NCBI RefSeq assembly: GCF_030253575.1
Contig: NC_080568.1
Coordinates: 31,833,001 to 31,897,000, forward strand
Length of the DNA: 64,000 nucleotides
Reading direction: 5' to 3'
From: Rhododendron vialii
Lineage: Eukaryota; Streptophyta; Magnoliopsida; Ericales; Ericaceae
Every line of letters starts with the position of its first letter. Position 1 is the first letter of the stretch. Below the pieces are notes generated by a model, which was not told where the DNA came from, searched no databases, and saw only the letters and a program-made list of their open reading frames with translations. The translations under genes and the position numbers were made by a program. Below, piece after piece: positions 49,557 through 62,300 of this stretch.

Positions 49557-52200
49557 GGTAAGAATCATTTATTACCGATTATAATTAATTTTTAATATGT
49601 ACAGTTGATTGATGAGATCGATAGCTGTGTGCACATGCTCTAGACGGGGTGCACTACAGCACCCCCGGATCCCTCCCAAGCACCACTCCTGTTGCAAAAT
49701 ACGTTCTCCATATATCATCCAAACACCCTTTCGGTATATGATAATGTACTTAATTTTTTCTAATGCACAATCTGACGGCTCGAAAATACCCAACAGAATA
49801 CTGACACACCAGTGTATAGTACCCCAGCTCCACAACACGGATATGTTGTACATCTGACGACTCCTCTTGTCAGGAGTACATGTCCTCATTCATCACCTTT
49901 TCCCCTCTTTCTTTTCCTTTTTCAATTGTAAATGAGTAGTTCTAGGACCACACCCATTTTACACACCCAAATGCACATCCACACATACAAGTGTATGGGC
50001 TCCACACACACTAGTAGTAATTTACAAGTCAAACGACCTCTATGGCTCTATTCATCCCATATAGTTCTTTATTGATTGAAAATACAATTTGGTGGCATCG
50101 GTGTACTCAGAATTCATTTATTTTAACAAAAAATATTTTGCAAGAACGTGAAAGTTGAAGCTGTGCGTTTTACAACCTTCCTAATAACTGAACACATAAA
50201 AAATTACAATAAATTAATTTTCTCATCATTTTCATGCAACTAAACGAGGCCCAAGATGTTAACTCGAAGTGGGAAAAAGCACAAGTGAGACAAAATTAAC
50301 TCAATGAGTTTTGATCCATAATTAAGCAATTATAGGTTTTGGGTTCCTTGTGCAGGCCATTCCAAGCCCCGACCCATTTTCATTTTTCAATCGGCAACGA
50401 TAGTCATGTTCAATAACCTATAATTGATTTATGCTCGTATTATTACTGTGAATGAATCAAGTTGTTTGCAAACAATTCGAAACTCAAAAACTTCTCAGTG
50501 AGGATTCTTTTAGGCACTTTTGATATAACGAGTTGAGTGGGCACCTAAATTTTTAAAAAATAAAAAATAAACAAACAAACTATTTTTAGCTGGAAAATAA
50601 TTTTTACACAAATATTGTCCTTTAATGTGTGAAAAAAGTACTATATTGAATAAAGGGAAATGATATTGACACTCCAAAAATTGATGCAAGCACTCCAAAA
50701 ACAAAAGAAAATGGCTTTAGAATTACATTGATTTTGGAGTGTCAACATTAATTTTTGGAGTTCCCAATATCATTTCCCTTGAATAAAATGCAAGATAGTA
50801 AATTCAAGTAGATAAAAGCAAAAAAATTAGTATGAGTGACTAAAAAGGGAATGTGAAAATCAATCAACTTTCACAAATTTAGTTTAATTTCGAGTACTTT
50901 GAATTTCAAGCTAGCTCTCCTCAATTTCTGTTAATAATCCGATTGGACTCATTTGGAGTCGTAATTCCAACCAATCAAAAAATAGAAAATTGTAGATGAG
51001 GAGATTGTGATTTGGATGAACACGGATCCGCAACCAACCAAGATTTTTTATTTTTGATCCGCAGCACGGATCCAAGATTACTAACTCCACGTCATAGTGT
51101 GTTTGCATGGTTAATAAAAGCAAGCCAAAAACAAAAATGTAACGCTACCAAATCCGACCGACGGGTAATATTGACGGTTCACGTGTAATTGCCACAATTC
51201 GGCTCCGTTTCGCTAAGATTATTAATTTTTAAATATTTTTTTTCTTGCTTTATGAGACAGGTTATTCTCTCACAATACATAACCTTTAATTCAAAAAATA
51301 AGGACGTATTTCCCTTAGCGAATCAAGGCCAAACTATTTTCGTTGTCATCCGCATGACGCGTAATTATTTCAATGGTCTTGGAGACTGACAGGTAGTGCT
51401 CCAACGCTTTTCAACACCACACCTTGCAACGGGCTAAGGAGGCTATAGAATTTTAACCATACAAAAAAAAAAAAGGTGTTAATTTTTTTAAAAAACAGAA
51501 CACCATATTTATTTTAGTTGAAAACTTATTGGGCCTAGTTCACTGTGTTTTGTTGAATTACAAGATCTACTTACTCATAAATTTAAGTGTATTATCGTAT
51601 ACTGTGATTTTGCATGAATGAATTCGTGCAGACAATATTAAAAATATTGTAAACATCTATAATATTATAATAGTGTTATAAAAAAAAATCGTAAAATGTC
51701 TAGCCACGCAAACAACAGCAACTCTCCAGTTGTTCGATCAACTTTTATGCATAACATATCCTTCTAATAAATTACACCATCTCCCTTCTCATTATTTAGG
51801 AAATGTATCTCTATTTTTTTATTTTTTTATTTTTTGATCGTCGAAATATATCTCTATTTGAAGGTCGTCTTTTATGATCAAATAGCTTATAAGAAAACGT
51901 CTTAGTTTTGTAACCAACGCTTTGTGTGAGTAAAGCAGTGGAGTAGAACAGGAAGTTTATCTAAATTGAGAATACAATAAAATTTCGTGCATTTAGGAAC
52001 GGGCATCCCGCTAGCACGGACGTTTTTTTTTTTTCTTTTTTCAAGAGGTTCTCTGTACCGAAATCTTGGTGTATCCGTGTAATTACAAATGGTTTTCCAG
52101 CTGTAGGACCGGCGTCTCAAAATACGATTCTGCGATTGAAAATCGCCTGGTCCATGGATTCACAAAAATTTCGACACAGAGGATCTTGCGTCTCGGGGAT
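49557..52200. other. Gene-free stretch with one MITE
   Basis: No gene is supported. A fragment at 49960-50020 shares CACACCCAAATGCACATCC and GGGCTCCACACACACTA words with the CTCTCACATG MITE family. A complete MITE lies at 50655-50778. The rest is AT-rich. Confidence 0.5.
50655..50778. mobile_element. Mutator-like MITE with perfect 9-bp duplication
   Basis: The 124-bp element has ends GGGAAATGATATTG and CAATATCATTTCCC, exact inverted repeats. TTGAATAAA flanks both sides exactly (50646-50654 and 50779-50787). A 9-bp duplication fits the Mutator (MULE) superfamily. Confidence 0.88.
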
Positions 52201-52205
52201 TCTTC

Positions 52206-52447
52206 GGCCCCGTTTCAGAACACCTTCTTAAAAAATAAGTACTTATTTTATATTTTCAAACTAAAAAATAATGTAAATGAAAAATAATTTTTTAATTTTT
52301 TTTGCACCGTATTAAAGATCTCAATGAGATCTATCAAACAAGATCCATGTTGATAGGAAAATATAATTTACGTAAGCACGTGATTTTTGGGCTTGAAATT
52401 ATCTTCTTAAGAAATAACTACTTATTTTTCTTTCCGGAACGGAGCCT
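52206..52447. mobile_element. MITE with GGCYCCGTT ends
   Basis: The left end GGCCCCGTTTCAGAA and the reverse-complemented right end GGCTCCGTTCCGGAA are inverted repeats. The next inner pair is TAAGTACTTATTT against AAATAACTACTTATTT. TTC lies next to both ends, a possible 3-bp target duplication. A degraded relative is at 375-600. Confidence 0.7.
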
Positions 52448-52848
52448 TCGTATACTAGAGTGGACTCCTCTGGGAAAACAAAAAAAAAAAAATTGCTAAC
52501 CACCCAATAATATTTCCCCCGCATGACCTGGGCTGCGGATCCACAACTATACTCCCGCCCGTTCGTTCGTTCGTTCGTTGGAGCCTTTTAGTTAGAGATA
52601 GAGAGAGAGACAGAGAGACAGAGAGAGAGAGAAGAGATATAGATACCATAAATGCAAAGGAAGTAGAAGTTGGTTATAAAGGAAAGACGCGGCCTCTAAA
52701 AAGAAGCTTCACCTCAAATAGGAATCCATTTAACACCAAGAAGAATGTGCAATGGGAACGAATTACAAGAGATAAGAGAGAGAGAGAGAGAAATCGCCGT
52801 CACGGGATATCTCTCTACGCAAGGAAGCCAGAGAGTCAGAGAGAGTAG

Positions 52849-52855
52849 TATATAT
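52849..52855 (+). promoter_or_regulatory. Possible TATA box of the H+-ATPase gene
   Basis: TATATAA sits 57-63 bp before the ATG at 52912, which would give a leader of only about 30 bases. Plant H+-ATPase leaders are often longer, so the true start may lie upstream in the GA-rich region at 52600-52790. Confidence 0.35.
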
Positions 52856-52911
52856 AATGTATGTGTGTGTGTAGAGAGAGAAGGGGCTAGAGTGCGGTGA
52901 GAGAGGAAATA

Positions 52912-55154
52912 ATGGCGGACAAAAGTATCAGCTTGGAAGAAATCAAGAATGAGAACGTCGATCTCGTAAGGACGTTTTCGATTATAGTTTCTCTGTTTAA
53001 TCTTCAATCTTCTTCTGTTTCAGTTCTCGACATGATAGATTTTCGTCCATAAATCACTCTGTTTTCAATGTATACATACGAAAAGATGAACACGTAGACG
53101 TTTGTGTATTACTTACTTCATCCGTCCCATAATATTTGTCCGGTCCGCAAAACAAAGACTATAAAATAATGTATTTCTTTCAAGAAAAAATTCAAATTTT
53201 TTTCATAAGTTAAAAGAACTCGTTAAGATCTAGTAAATTATTAAATTTTTTTCAACTTTTCTTACAAAAATTGTATTATTTTTACGTTTCTGTTTTGCGG
53301 ACCGGACAAATATTATAGGACGAATGGAGTAATTATATTCCATCCGGACCTAAATAAATATTTGAACTGCAAATCCTAGGCCTCTAAAAGATGCTTTCTT
53401 TTTGTTAAAAAATTCACAAATTAATAGATACCAGGAGTTCTTCCAAGGTGTGGAAAAAGTTAGAATTTTTTAACGAAAAAATTCATCTTTTTTAAAGCCT
53501 CGGGTTGCGAGCTGGATATTTATTTAAGGAACGGATGGAGTATTTAGGAATTGACAGGACCTGATACAAGATCTTTTTTGTGAATGACGAAGAAAAGTTT
53601 CCTGAAGTTCAAAGGACGAAAACAATACAAGTATACAACCGATACAAGATCTAGGGGATACTTTGGACATGATAGCTGGCGCTGTTTCATTGTCATGGAA
53701 AAATTGACAGATCTAAGATCACCATTCCTACAAGTGAAAGCTTGCGCGAAATACATGTGAAGAGGGTCTCTGAGTTACGGTGTGAACATGAGTCCATGAC
53801 TAATGACTATGTGATCTAAGGTTGCGGTTGGTGGGATCAGATTATAGAAAACACAGGAGATATGAATGTAGAAAATAAAGGAATTGAAAGAACAAATACT
53901 AGTACTAACAAATAACACAAGAACATCATATGGACTTACTGATGTGGATCTATAACGATGGTTACAAGTTGTGCAGTTAAAAAATATTTTTGTAGAAGAC
54001 CAAAAGTTGGATCTGCATGACTAGTTGAACAACTTCACGCTCCATAAAATCTGAGATTGTTTTCAGGACTTTTGTTTGATATTTCTTGTTTTTTATTATG
54101 TTTTTGGTTCATTTTGGATTGATGGTGTCAGAAATTTTATATATGTTTCCTGCATAGTTTATTACTATATTAATAGAACCGTATGGCCAGAGTTTGATTT
54201 CGTTGGTGGTGCTTTCCCCACTGATAACTCTGCTTTTCCATTGCTTCATCTAGGTTTTCTTTACTTTTATTATAACATGAGTGCAATATGCATGTGTAAG
54301 TTTACTTGTGTGGAAGATAAATTAAGATGAACGAATATCAGTATGTTCTCGTCAAAGTTTTATCACTATATGTGTTTTTTTTTTTTGCTAAGCTTATCGC
54401 TATATGTGTTAAGCATTGCCCATTGCATAGTTTACCTTCTGTTGGTCATCACTAAGGACTGTTTGAGGAGTGTAAGTTACATTCTGAAGAATGCGGGCAT
54501 TCTTTATGAAGAGATAAGAGATCTACTGCGGGGATGAAGGGGTCTGATCAGAACTGTGGTCGAAGTGTTTGTGAAATGTGGCTGAAGTGTCCAAGGTTCG
54601 ATAAGTGTTTGGAAAGAGTGACTGAAGTGTGTGAAAGTTTTAAAATTTACTCTTAAATCATACTTCAATATATCTATACCGTGCAGTTTGAGATGTCCTG
54701 AAACGATCTGCAATGAAGCTATGCATGCGTTTAGGTCGAAGAATGGTTTTACTTAAGTGCGCTTTCCGTCAATAAAAGACATGTCTCCTTACATATCATG
54801 GTGATGAAGTGTATTGAATCATATCATGCATGCACAGGAGCGCATACCAGTAGAAGAAGTGTTTGAACAGTTGAAATGTACAAGAGAGGGCTTGACAAGC
54901 GAGGAAGGGCAGCAGAGGCTCCAAATCTTTGGCCCAAATAAGCTTGAGGAGAAAAAGGCAAACTTTTCCTATATCGATTTACTCCTACTCTGCTTCTTCA
55001 TTGCCAGTAGTCATGAAAATAGCTTATGTTTTTTTTAAACCATAATGTAACAGGAAAGTAAATTTCTGAAATTCTTGGGCTTCATGTGGAACCCTTTGTC
55101 ATGGGTGATGGAGCTTGCTGCCATCATGGCCATCGCTTTAGCAAACGGAGGGGT

Positions 55155-55199
<45 letters not shown>

Positions 55200-58100
55200 A
55201 TTTTCATCTGTAAATAAATGCAGGGAGAGCCCCCGGATTGGCAAGATTTTATCGGTATCATAGCATTGCTTTTCATTAACTCAACCATAAGCTTTATTGA
55301 AGAGAATAATGCAGGCAATGCCGCAGCCGCACTAATGGCCGGTCTTGCTCCAAAAACAAAGGTACAAAAGCTGTTCTACGTAATTACACACTATGCCAAA
55401 ACAACAATGCTACTCATACAAAAACTCACACAACCTTTCACATACATGTGGGGCCCACACATAGTAGTGTGTGTGGAGCCCACATGCATGTGAGAGGTTG
55501 TGTTTGGTGTTGTGTGTGGGTTATTGTGTGAGTAGCATTTTTGATGCCCAAAATGAACTGTCTCATATGATTGGTGAAGTACCAGATAGATGATTGATGA
55601 GTGATGACATTAGTCATGTCTTTGTGTTGAATGGTTAGGTCTTGCGAGATGGAAGGTGGACGGAGCAGGAAGCTTCTATACTGGTACCAGGTGATATTGT
55701 CAGCATTAAGCTGGGAGACATTATCCCAGCTGATGCTCGTCTCTTGGAAGGTGATCCCCTGAAAATAGATCAATCTGCCCTTACTGGGGAGTCCTTGCCA
55801 GTAACCAAGCACCCATCTCAGGAAGTATTCTCAGGGTCGACCTGCAAACAAGGTGAGATCGAGGCCATTGTCATTGCCACTGGAGTGCACACCTTCTTTG
55901 GCAAAGCAGCTCACCTTGTCGACAGCACCAACCAAGTTGGACACTTCCAAAAGGTACTTTGCTAACTCAAAGATTAGAAGGAAGCTTCGTAACTAGTCTA
56001 ACTAAAGAATGAACCTGGGTAGGAAAGTAATTAAGTATTGTGTGTTTACTGAAACTCCCAAGTTGAATTACATCACTAATTCAAATAACAATGAACTAGA
56101 ATTGCATTACTTGGAAAAATCAAAAAAGTACTGGCCAAAGGTTCCGGTATCAATTTGTCCACACAAAATCAAGTAAAACAAAACGATTTGGCCTTATATT
56201 TTTGTACTAGATGCCTTCGTAACTTGACTGGATGGTGATGGTGTGAACAGGTATTGACAGCCATTGGTAACTTCTGCATATGCTCCATCGCCGTGGGGAT
56301 CTTAATAGAGCTAATTGTGATGTACCCAATTCAGCACCGTAAGTACAGGGATGGGATTAATAATCTATTGGTTCTTCTAATTGGAGGCATCCCAATTGCC
56401 ATGCCAACAGTGCTGTCAGTTACGATGGCTATTGGCTCCCACCGTTTATCACAGCAAGGTGCCATCACCAAGAGGATGACAGCTATTGAAGAAATGGCTG
56501 GGATGGACGTCCTTTGCAGTGACAAGACTGGGACTCTCACCCTAAACAAGCTTACAGTCGACGAAACCCAAATTGAGGTCAGTAATTTTCTTAAATTTTG
56601 GTGCCATATACATAACCGTTGATGTATGATGAAGTTTTGGACGTGAAAGTCTCCAGCCAAAGAAACAAAATAATAGAGCAAAGTTCTTAAAATGTCTATT
56701 TGATACTTGAACTCCATTTATAATGGCCTTGCAAGTAATAAGTCAATCCATATGCAGGTATTTACAAAGGATGTGGACAAGAAAACTGCAGTTCTACTTG
56801 GGGCAAGGGCTTCTAGGGTGGAGAATCAGGATGCTATCGATGCTTGTATCATTGGAACGCTCGCTGATCCCAAGGAGGTAATTTCAACGAGTAGATGTAC
56901 TTGTATGTGTGTTGCGGTGAAGTTCAATAATTGCTGAGCAAATAGGCTTTACTAGAGTAGTAGCTCAAATAGCAACTATGTGGAGGCTTAACCTCACCTC
57001 TTTAGGCTATCGGGCTGTTGAAGTTAGGTTTAATGCTGTCAAGGATTACCACCAGTTTTCCGATGTAAAGGTTATGGGTTTTCCCCTTGCATTCAAATTC
57101 ATGTACACTCTTTCAGAGTAGTTCTGATATCCATTTAAGTCAACAAGTACAGTTATCGTTGATTATGCCGACTTAATAACGTTGCAAGAAGAATAATTAA
57201 ACATGCTCTTTTATTGTTCTACTTCTCATTCATTTCAGGCTAGAGCAGGAATCACTGAGGTGCATTTCCTTCCCTTCAACCCAGTGGACAAGCGCACTGC
57301 CATTACATACATTGATTCCAATGGAAATTGGCACCGCGTTAGCAAAGGTGCACCTGAACAGGTATTGTGTCCTTAAGCAGAATATATACTTACAAAGTTT
57401 AATTTATAGTTAACCAAGTTTCAGTTTATTGGTATACTGTCTATCTGCGCCAGATTATCGAGCTATGTCAAGTTAGTACCGATATCAAGAGGAAAGCTCA
57501 TGACACCATTGATAAGTTTGCTGATCGTGGTCTTCGCTCCCTTGCAGTTGCTCAACAGGTCAGTTTGTATCTACTTTTCAGTGTGGCTTATCCCAAACCA
57601 AACTAAAATACTGCAATCAATTAAGCTTTATAGGAATCAGTTGCTTTCCTTACCACAGCATTCCATGTTAATAATTGCATCTCCTCCCCCTAACATTTCG
57701 ATTAAGAGTTCTGTTATGGTTTTCTTCACTGTTGCATCTACTGGTCTGTTATTTGTGACCAAAATCACCTAACTTAAGGTTTTTTTTCCTTCTTCTCCTG
57801 TTTTCAGACTGTACCGGAGAAGACCAAGGAGAGTGCAGGAGGGCCATGGGTGTTTGTGGGTCTATTGCCTCTTTTCGATCCGCCAAGGCATGACAGTGCA
57901 GAGACCATTAGACATGCACTCAAACTTGGTGTCAACGTTAAGATGATCACAGGTGACCAGCTAGCTATTGCAAAGGAGACTGGTCGCAGACTAGGCATGG
58001 GGACCAACATGTATCCCTCTTCCACCCTCCTTGGCCAGACCAGGGATGAGACCACAGCTAATCTCCCTGTTGAAGAGCTGATTGAGATGGCTGATGGCTT

Positions 58101-61007
58101 TGCTGGTGTCTTCCCTGGTAAGTGGACAGGATCCTCCCATCTTTCCTTTCGCCCTTGAGTTGGTAATTTCATTCCTTGGTTACTCCAATTCAAAAGAGAG
58201 GGGAAAAAGGGAAATCCTACCAAAGTTTGAGTTTTGACTTGTTAAAAGGAACTTGCGTTATCGAACATAAATAGAGTGAAAAAGGGAAGGAGGATGTGAA
58301 GTTTAGATAGCCAAACAGGGATAATTTCCGAATCCACTACCCCTATCCTCCTATATATTGTGAGGTTGTAATGGGAGTTGTTGGAACAAGCCCCACTTAT
58401 GATTAAGCATTTCGTTAGACCATCTAGCAATTATTAAAGGGAGTTATTGGAATTTTTTGTCAGAAACTGTACTTAACCAGACTTTGACATCAAAAAAGCG
58501 TGGCAGAATTAACCATTTCACATCTCCAAGTAGCAAGAAGAATAATGTAATGCCTTCTGGTTTTTACTTGGATGGCTTTTGATTTTTTTGCAATATTTTC
58601 ACACAAAGAAGACTAACATTATTTGGGGAACAATGCAGAACACAAGTATGAGATAGTGAAGAAACTACAGGATAGGAAACACATCTGCGGGATGACAGGA
58701 GATGGTGTGAATGATGCTCCAGCTTTAAAGAAGGCAGACATTGGCATTGCAGTGGCCGATGCAACCGATGCAGCCCGGAGTGCATCTGATATTGTTCTAA
58801 CAGAGCCCGGACTAAGTGTGATTGTGAGCGCCGTCTTGACAAGCAGAGCCATTTTTCAGAGGATGAAGAATTACACTATCTACGCCGTTTCTATCACCAT
58901 CCGTATAGTTCTTGGTTTCATGCTCATTGCTCTTATTTGGAAATTTGACTTCTCGCCATTCATGGTTCTTATCATTGCCATTCTCAATGATGGAACCATC
59001 ATGACCATTGCAAAAGACAAGGTGAAGCCATCTCCAATGCCCGATTCATGGAAGCTTAGAGAGATCTTCGCCACCGGCATTGTTCTAGGCACTTACCTAG
59101 CTGTCATGACAGTTATTTTCTTCTGGGCTGCTATGGAGTCAAATTTCTTTTCGGTAAGAAAATTATATGACATTTAGCACTCAATTTTTTCTTTGTTTGG
59201 ATGCACGTAATCTTGAGTGGAATTGAGAATCTGATTACTAGGTATCAAATGCCCAGTTATTATCCTGAGGTAATCCGATTCAAATATTTGCAATAGTTCA
59301 TGAATCTTATCCATAAACACGGTTTTAAGTAACTAATTACAATTCAACCCCTTCTTTCGATAGTTTGAGCCAGAAATTTTCGATCACCATGTGAAAATGG
59401 TAGGGATCACATACCTACTTATCTTTGGAATGTAATTGCAGATTGAGTAAATCGTCTAGAATCATTTTCCGATTATGGTCCATTCCAAATGTAACACTCC
59501 TTAGGCGGATTTGGACTCGTGTTCTCATAACACCTCAAGACCAGTCATTTAAACTTATACATGCTATCTTTTCTTCCTTTTCATTGCTCAGATTGTCATT
59601 TTAGTTTAAATTGTACTTGTACTTACTGAGCTTACTTGGGCAGGACTTGTTTCATGTAAGATCAATTAGGCACGACCCTAGGGAGCTTACTTCAGCACTT
59701 TACCTTCAAGTAAGCATTGTTAGTCAGGCACTTATCTTTGTGACGAGGTCCCGCGGCTGCTCCTATTTTGAACGCCCCGGCCTTCTCCTTGTTTCCGCAT
59801 TCATACTCGCACAGCTGGTGAGTTTCATAACCTGGTTGGTTCAAATTTCTTATTTGCTCATTTCTTATGACCAAGCAATGCATAAAACCAAGAATAAGCA
59901 AACTACTTTCACTACAATTTGCTTGCATATATTTCTTATTCTGGAGGCAGCTACCAAACAAAGCTCATTTGCTTAATGCTCACTTTTAAGCAATAAGCAA
60001 ATGAAAGAAATGGACCCTCAGTTTGAGTATCGATATCTTTATCTCTCTTCCACTGGAATTTAGTTTGCTGCAAAAAGTTTAATCAATTGTGCTTAATTAA
60101 TTAAGGTGGCTACACTGATTGCCGTATATTGCAATTGGGGCTTTGCAAATATCCGTGGCATTGGTTGGGGATGGGCTGGTGTCATTTGGCTCTACAGTAT
60201 AATTTTCTACGTGCCTCTGGATTTTTTCAAGTTCTTCATTCGATATGCATTGAGTGGCAGGGCCTGGGATACTCTACTGCAGAATAAGGTAAGAAAAGTT
60301 TGTATATGCAGATTTTATTTCCTCTATTCCATTGCAAATTTAAATTTACATTTTGGTCATGTTTCCATTGAATTATCCAGACTGCTTTCACAACCAAAAC
60401 GGATTATGGACGGGGAGAGAGGGAGGCCCAATGGGCTTTGGCACAACGTACATTGCATGGCCTCCAGCCGCCAAATGACCCAGAGATCTTCAATGAGAAG
60501 AACAGCTACCGGGAGTTGTCAGAAATTGCGGAACAGGCCAAGAGACGTGCTGAAGTTGCGAGGTAATTATATGGTTTGAAGAGTTGATTCTGTTCTGTAT
60601 TGTTTTGCTTTCTATGTATTTTCATCAGTCATTTTTTTTTTTCTTGGGTTTGGAATAGGTTCTTTTCGTAATGCGATGGACGTATCTGATTGATATGTTT
60701 TCCCTATGTTTCCCTATGTTTATTGAGAACCGATTGTTTTCAGAAATTCATCCCAAGAACAGTTTTTTGAAAGAGAAAAAGTTTTGCTGTGTTTTTCAGA
60801 GAACGAAAATACGAAAAGAAAACAAAACCCAACTAGTTATTTTCTCTAATTGATTTGGGGAATTTCTTGTCTGATATTTTGTGTTTCTTGTTTTTTTATT
60901 TTATTTTCAGGCTAAGGGAGCTCCACACCCTCAAAGGACATGTAGAATCAGTGGTGAAGCTCAAGGGTCTTGACATCGAGACCATTCAACAGCACTACAC
61001 GGTTTAA
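52912..61007 (+). CDS. PMA: Plasma-membrane H+-ATPase (P-type, P3A)
   Basis: Fifteen exons: 52912-52965, 54838-54957, 55054-55152, 55224-55361, 55639-55953, 56251-56577, 56758-56877, 57239-57361, 57454-57558, 57808-58117, 58639-59153, 59644-59817, 60106-60288, 60381-60562 and 60911-61007. All join in phase to 953 aa, the normal length. The pump exports protons with ATP and energises the plasma membrane. Visible key sites: TGES at 186-189 (actuator), the phosphorylated Asp333 in [19 protein letters not shown], and TGDGVNDAP at 590-598. There are about ten membrane spans. The C-terminal autoinhibitory region ends QQHYTV, whose penultimate Thr952 is the 14-3-3 binding site when phosphorylated. 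Exon 2 ends at a GC donor (AAAAAG|GCAAAC), giving a GC-AG intron. Intron 1 holds two Stowaway-like MITEs and intron 4 another MITE. Looks intact. Confidence 0.97.
53116..53329. mobile_element. Stowaway MITE in H+-ATPase intron 1
   Basis: The left end CTTCATCCGTCCCATAATAT continues to GTCCGGTCCGCAAAAC. The right end mirrors it with GCGGACCGGACAAATATTAT and GGACGAATGGAG. TA dinucleotides flank both ends, as expected for Stowaway (Tc1/mariner). Confidence 0.85.
53338..53540. mobile_element. Second Stowaway-like MITE in H+-ATPase intron 1
   Basis: The left end TTCCATCCGGACCTAAATAA and right end TTATTTAAGGAACGGATGGAG are inverted repeats, with TA on both sides. It lies only 8 bp from the element ending at 53329. 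Confidence 0.75.
55157..55198. repeat. (CT)n tract at the 5' end of H+-ATPase intron 3
   Basis: About 20 CT dinucleotides start only 4 bases after the donor GT at 55153 and fill more than half of the 71-base intron. Confidence 0.95.
55405..55539. mobile_element. Foldback MITE (CTCTCACATG family) in H+-ATPase intron 4
   Basis: The outer ends are AATGCTACTCATAC and GTGTGAGTAGCATT. The inner arms are ACACAACCTTTCACATACATG and CATGCATGTGAGAGGTTGTGT. Same family as 13191-13309 and 13921-14086. Confidence 0.85.
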
Positions 61008-61874
61008 GAGAGAAAAGAAAGGAGAGAGACGGAGAGTACGAAATAGAAAGTTGTGTTTTAGCTTTTTTATTTCGTTCTTCCCTCTCTTTTTCCTTATTTC
61101 GGATTTTTTTGCAGATGATGACGATGAAAGGGCAAGGGGAATAATAATCCAACCAGATGAGATTGGTTATTGGCAATCCTTGGTTGGAAAGATTGTTCAT
61201 AGGACTAGGACTTAGATGGTTCTTTTTAACATAGTACAGCATATGACATGTTATTAATATTACTACGGTTGTTTAGCCTTTTATACTTTCCATTCTAGGT
61301 TTTTTTTTTTGAGTATTTTTTTTAAACAAAGCAAATGCAGTTAATATTAATAGAACTGCAAATTGCTACTTATAACTCTTAGTGCAATTTTGCAAAAGAA
61401 GAAAAATGCGTAGCACACGAATACGTGTGTAGAACAGTAAACAGAGTTTTCCTTTTAACCAAAGTTGGAGATGGAAACTTCTATACATGTTGTATAATTG
61501 CGAAATTTGATGTCGTCTTTCGTACTTTTGCATTTGGCAAATGAAAATCTCGCAATCTATGATTCAAGAAAAGACCGATTCGAAAGTGCTATTTAAAACA
61601 TCACTCTTTATGCCTAGTATTCAATATCGACTGAAAAACTGCTAAACAACCTTCATGCGCAAGTGTGTATTTTACGTACAAAAAGGATCTTTTAAGAAGT
61701 GGCCAGCCCCTCGAATTGAATGGTATCTTAAACTGGTTCAGGTACTGTCACTATTGTGATACAAAAAATAATTTCAGCCCATTGATTGCAGAGAAACTTC
61801 CATATGCTTGTGTCTTCAGTCACAAGGCCAGATGAGGGCTCTAAGATCTTGGCAATAATGAGTATGATATGTAT
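61008..61874. other. H+-ATPase 3' region
   Basis: Probably the 3' UTR for the first 200-300 bases, then intergenic DNA. A possible poly(A) signal is not distinctive. No further gene seen. Confidence 0.5.
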
Positions 61875-62300
61875 CAGTCCACTTCTTATAAGGGCGCCCT
61901 TACCGTATTACGGTAAATGTATCAGTCCACTTCTTATAAGGGCGCCCTTACCGTATTACGGTAAGGGCTTCCCCTTTTCTCTCCTTTCCCGACCAAATTT
62001 CGATGATCCGAGCCGCTCAATGTGTTTAGAACGTGATTTTAAGGGTACTCGCGAGAAATCAGCAAAAAAAAAGACCGGGAAGAGCTTGATTTGAGCAGTT
62101 TTATTTGAACCGTTCGATAAAATACAAACAAAAACTGCTCGGATCAAGCCCTTTCCGGTCTTTTTTTTTGTTGATTTCTCGCGGGTATCCTTAAAATCAC
62201 GTTCTGAACACATTGAGCGGCTCAGATCATCACAAATTGGTCGGGAAATGGATGTCCTTGCCGTAATACGGTAAGGGCGCCTTTATAAGAAGTTTTGTGT
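61875..62300. mobile_element. Mutator-like foldback element with perfect 9-bp duplication
   Basis: GATATGTAT flanks both sides exactly (61866-61874 and 62301-62309). The arms share ACTTCTTATAA, GGCGCCCTTACCGTATTACG and then extend through most of the element. Matching arm words include AGACCGG, GATTTCTCGCG and CACATTGAGCGGCTC with their reverse complements. The left end is duplicated in tandem (period 48, starting at 61871 and 61919). Two overlapping open frames on opposite strands give nearly the same peptide because the element is a palindrome. Confidence 0.85.

Noticed and set aside
61786-62213. Two similar peptides encoded on opposite strands
   Set aside because: The similarity follows from the palindromic element; there is no gene.
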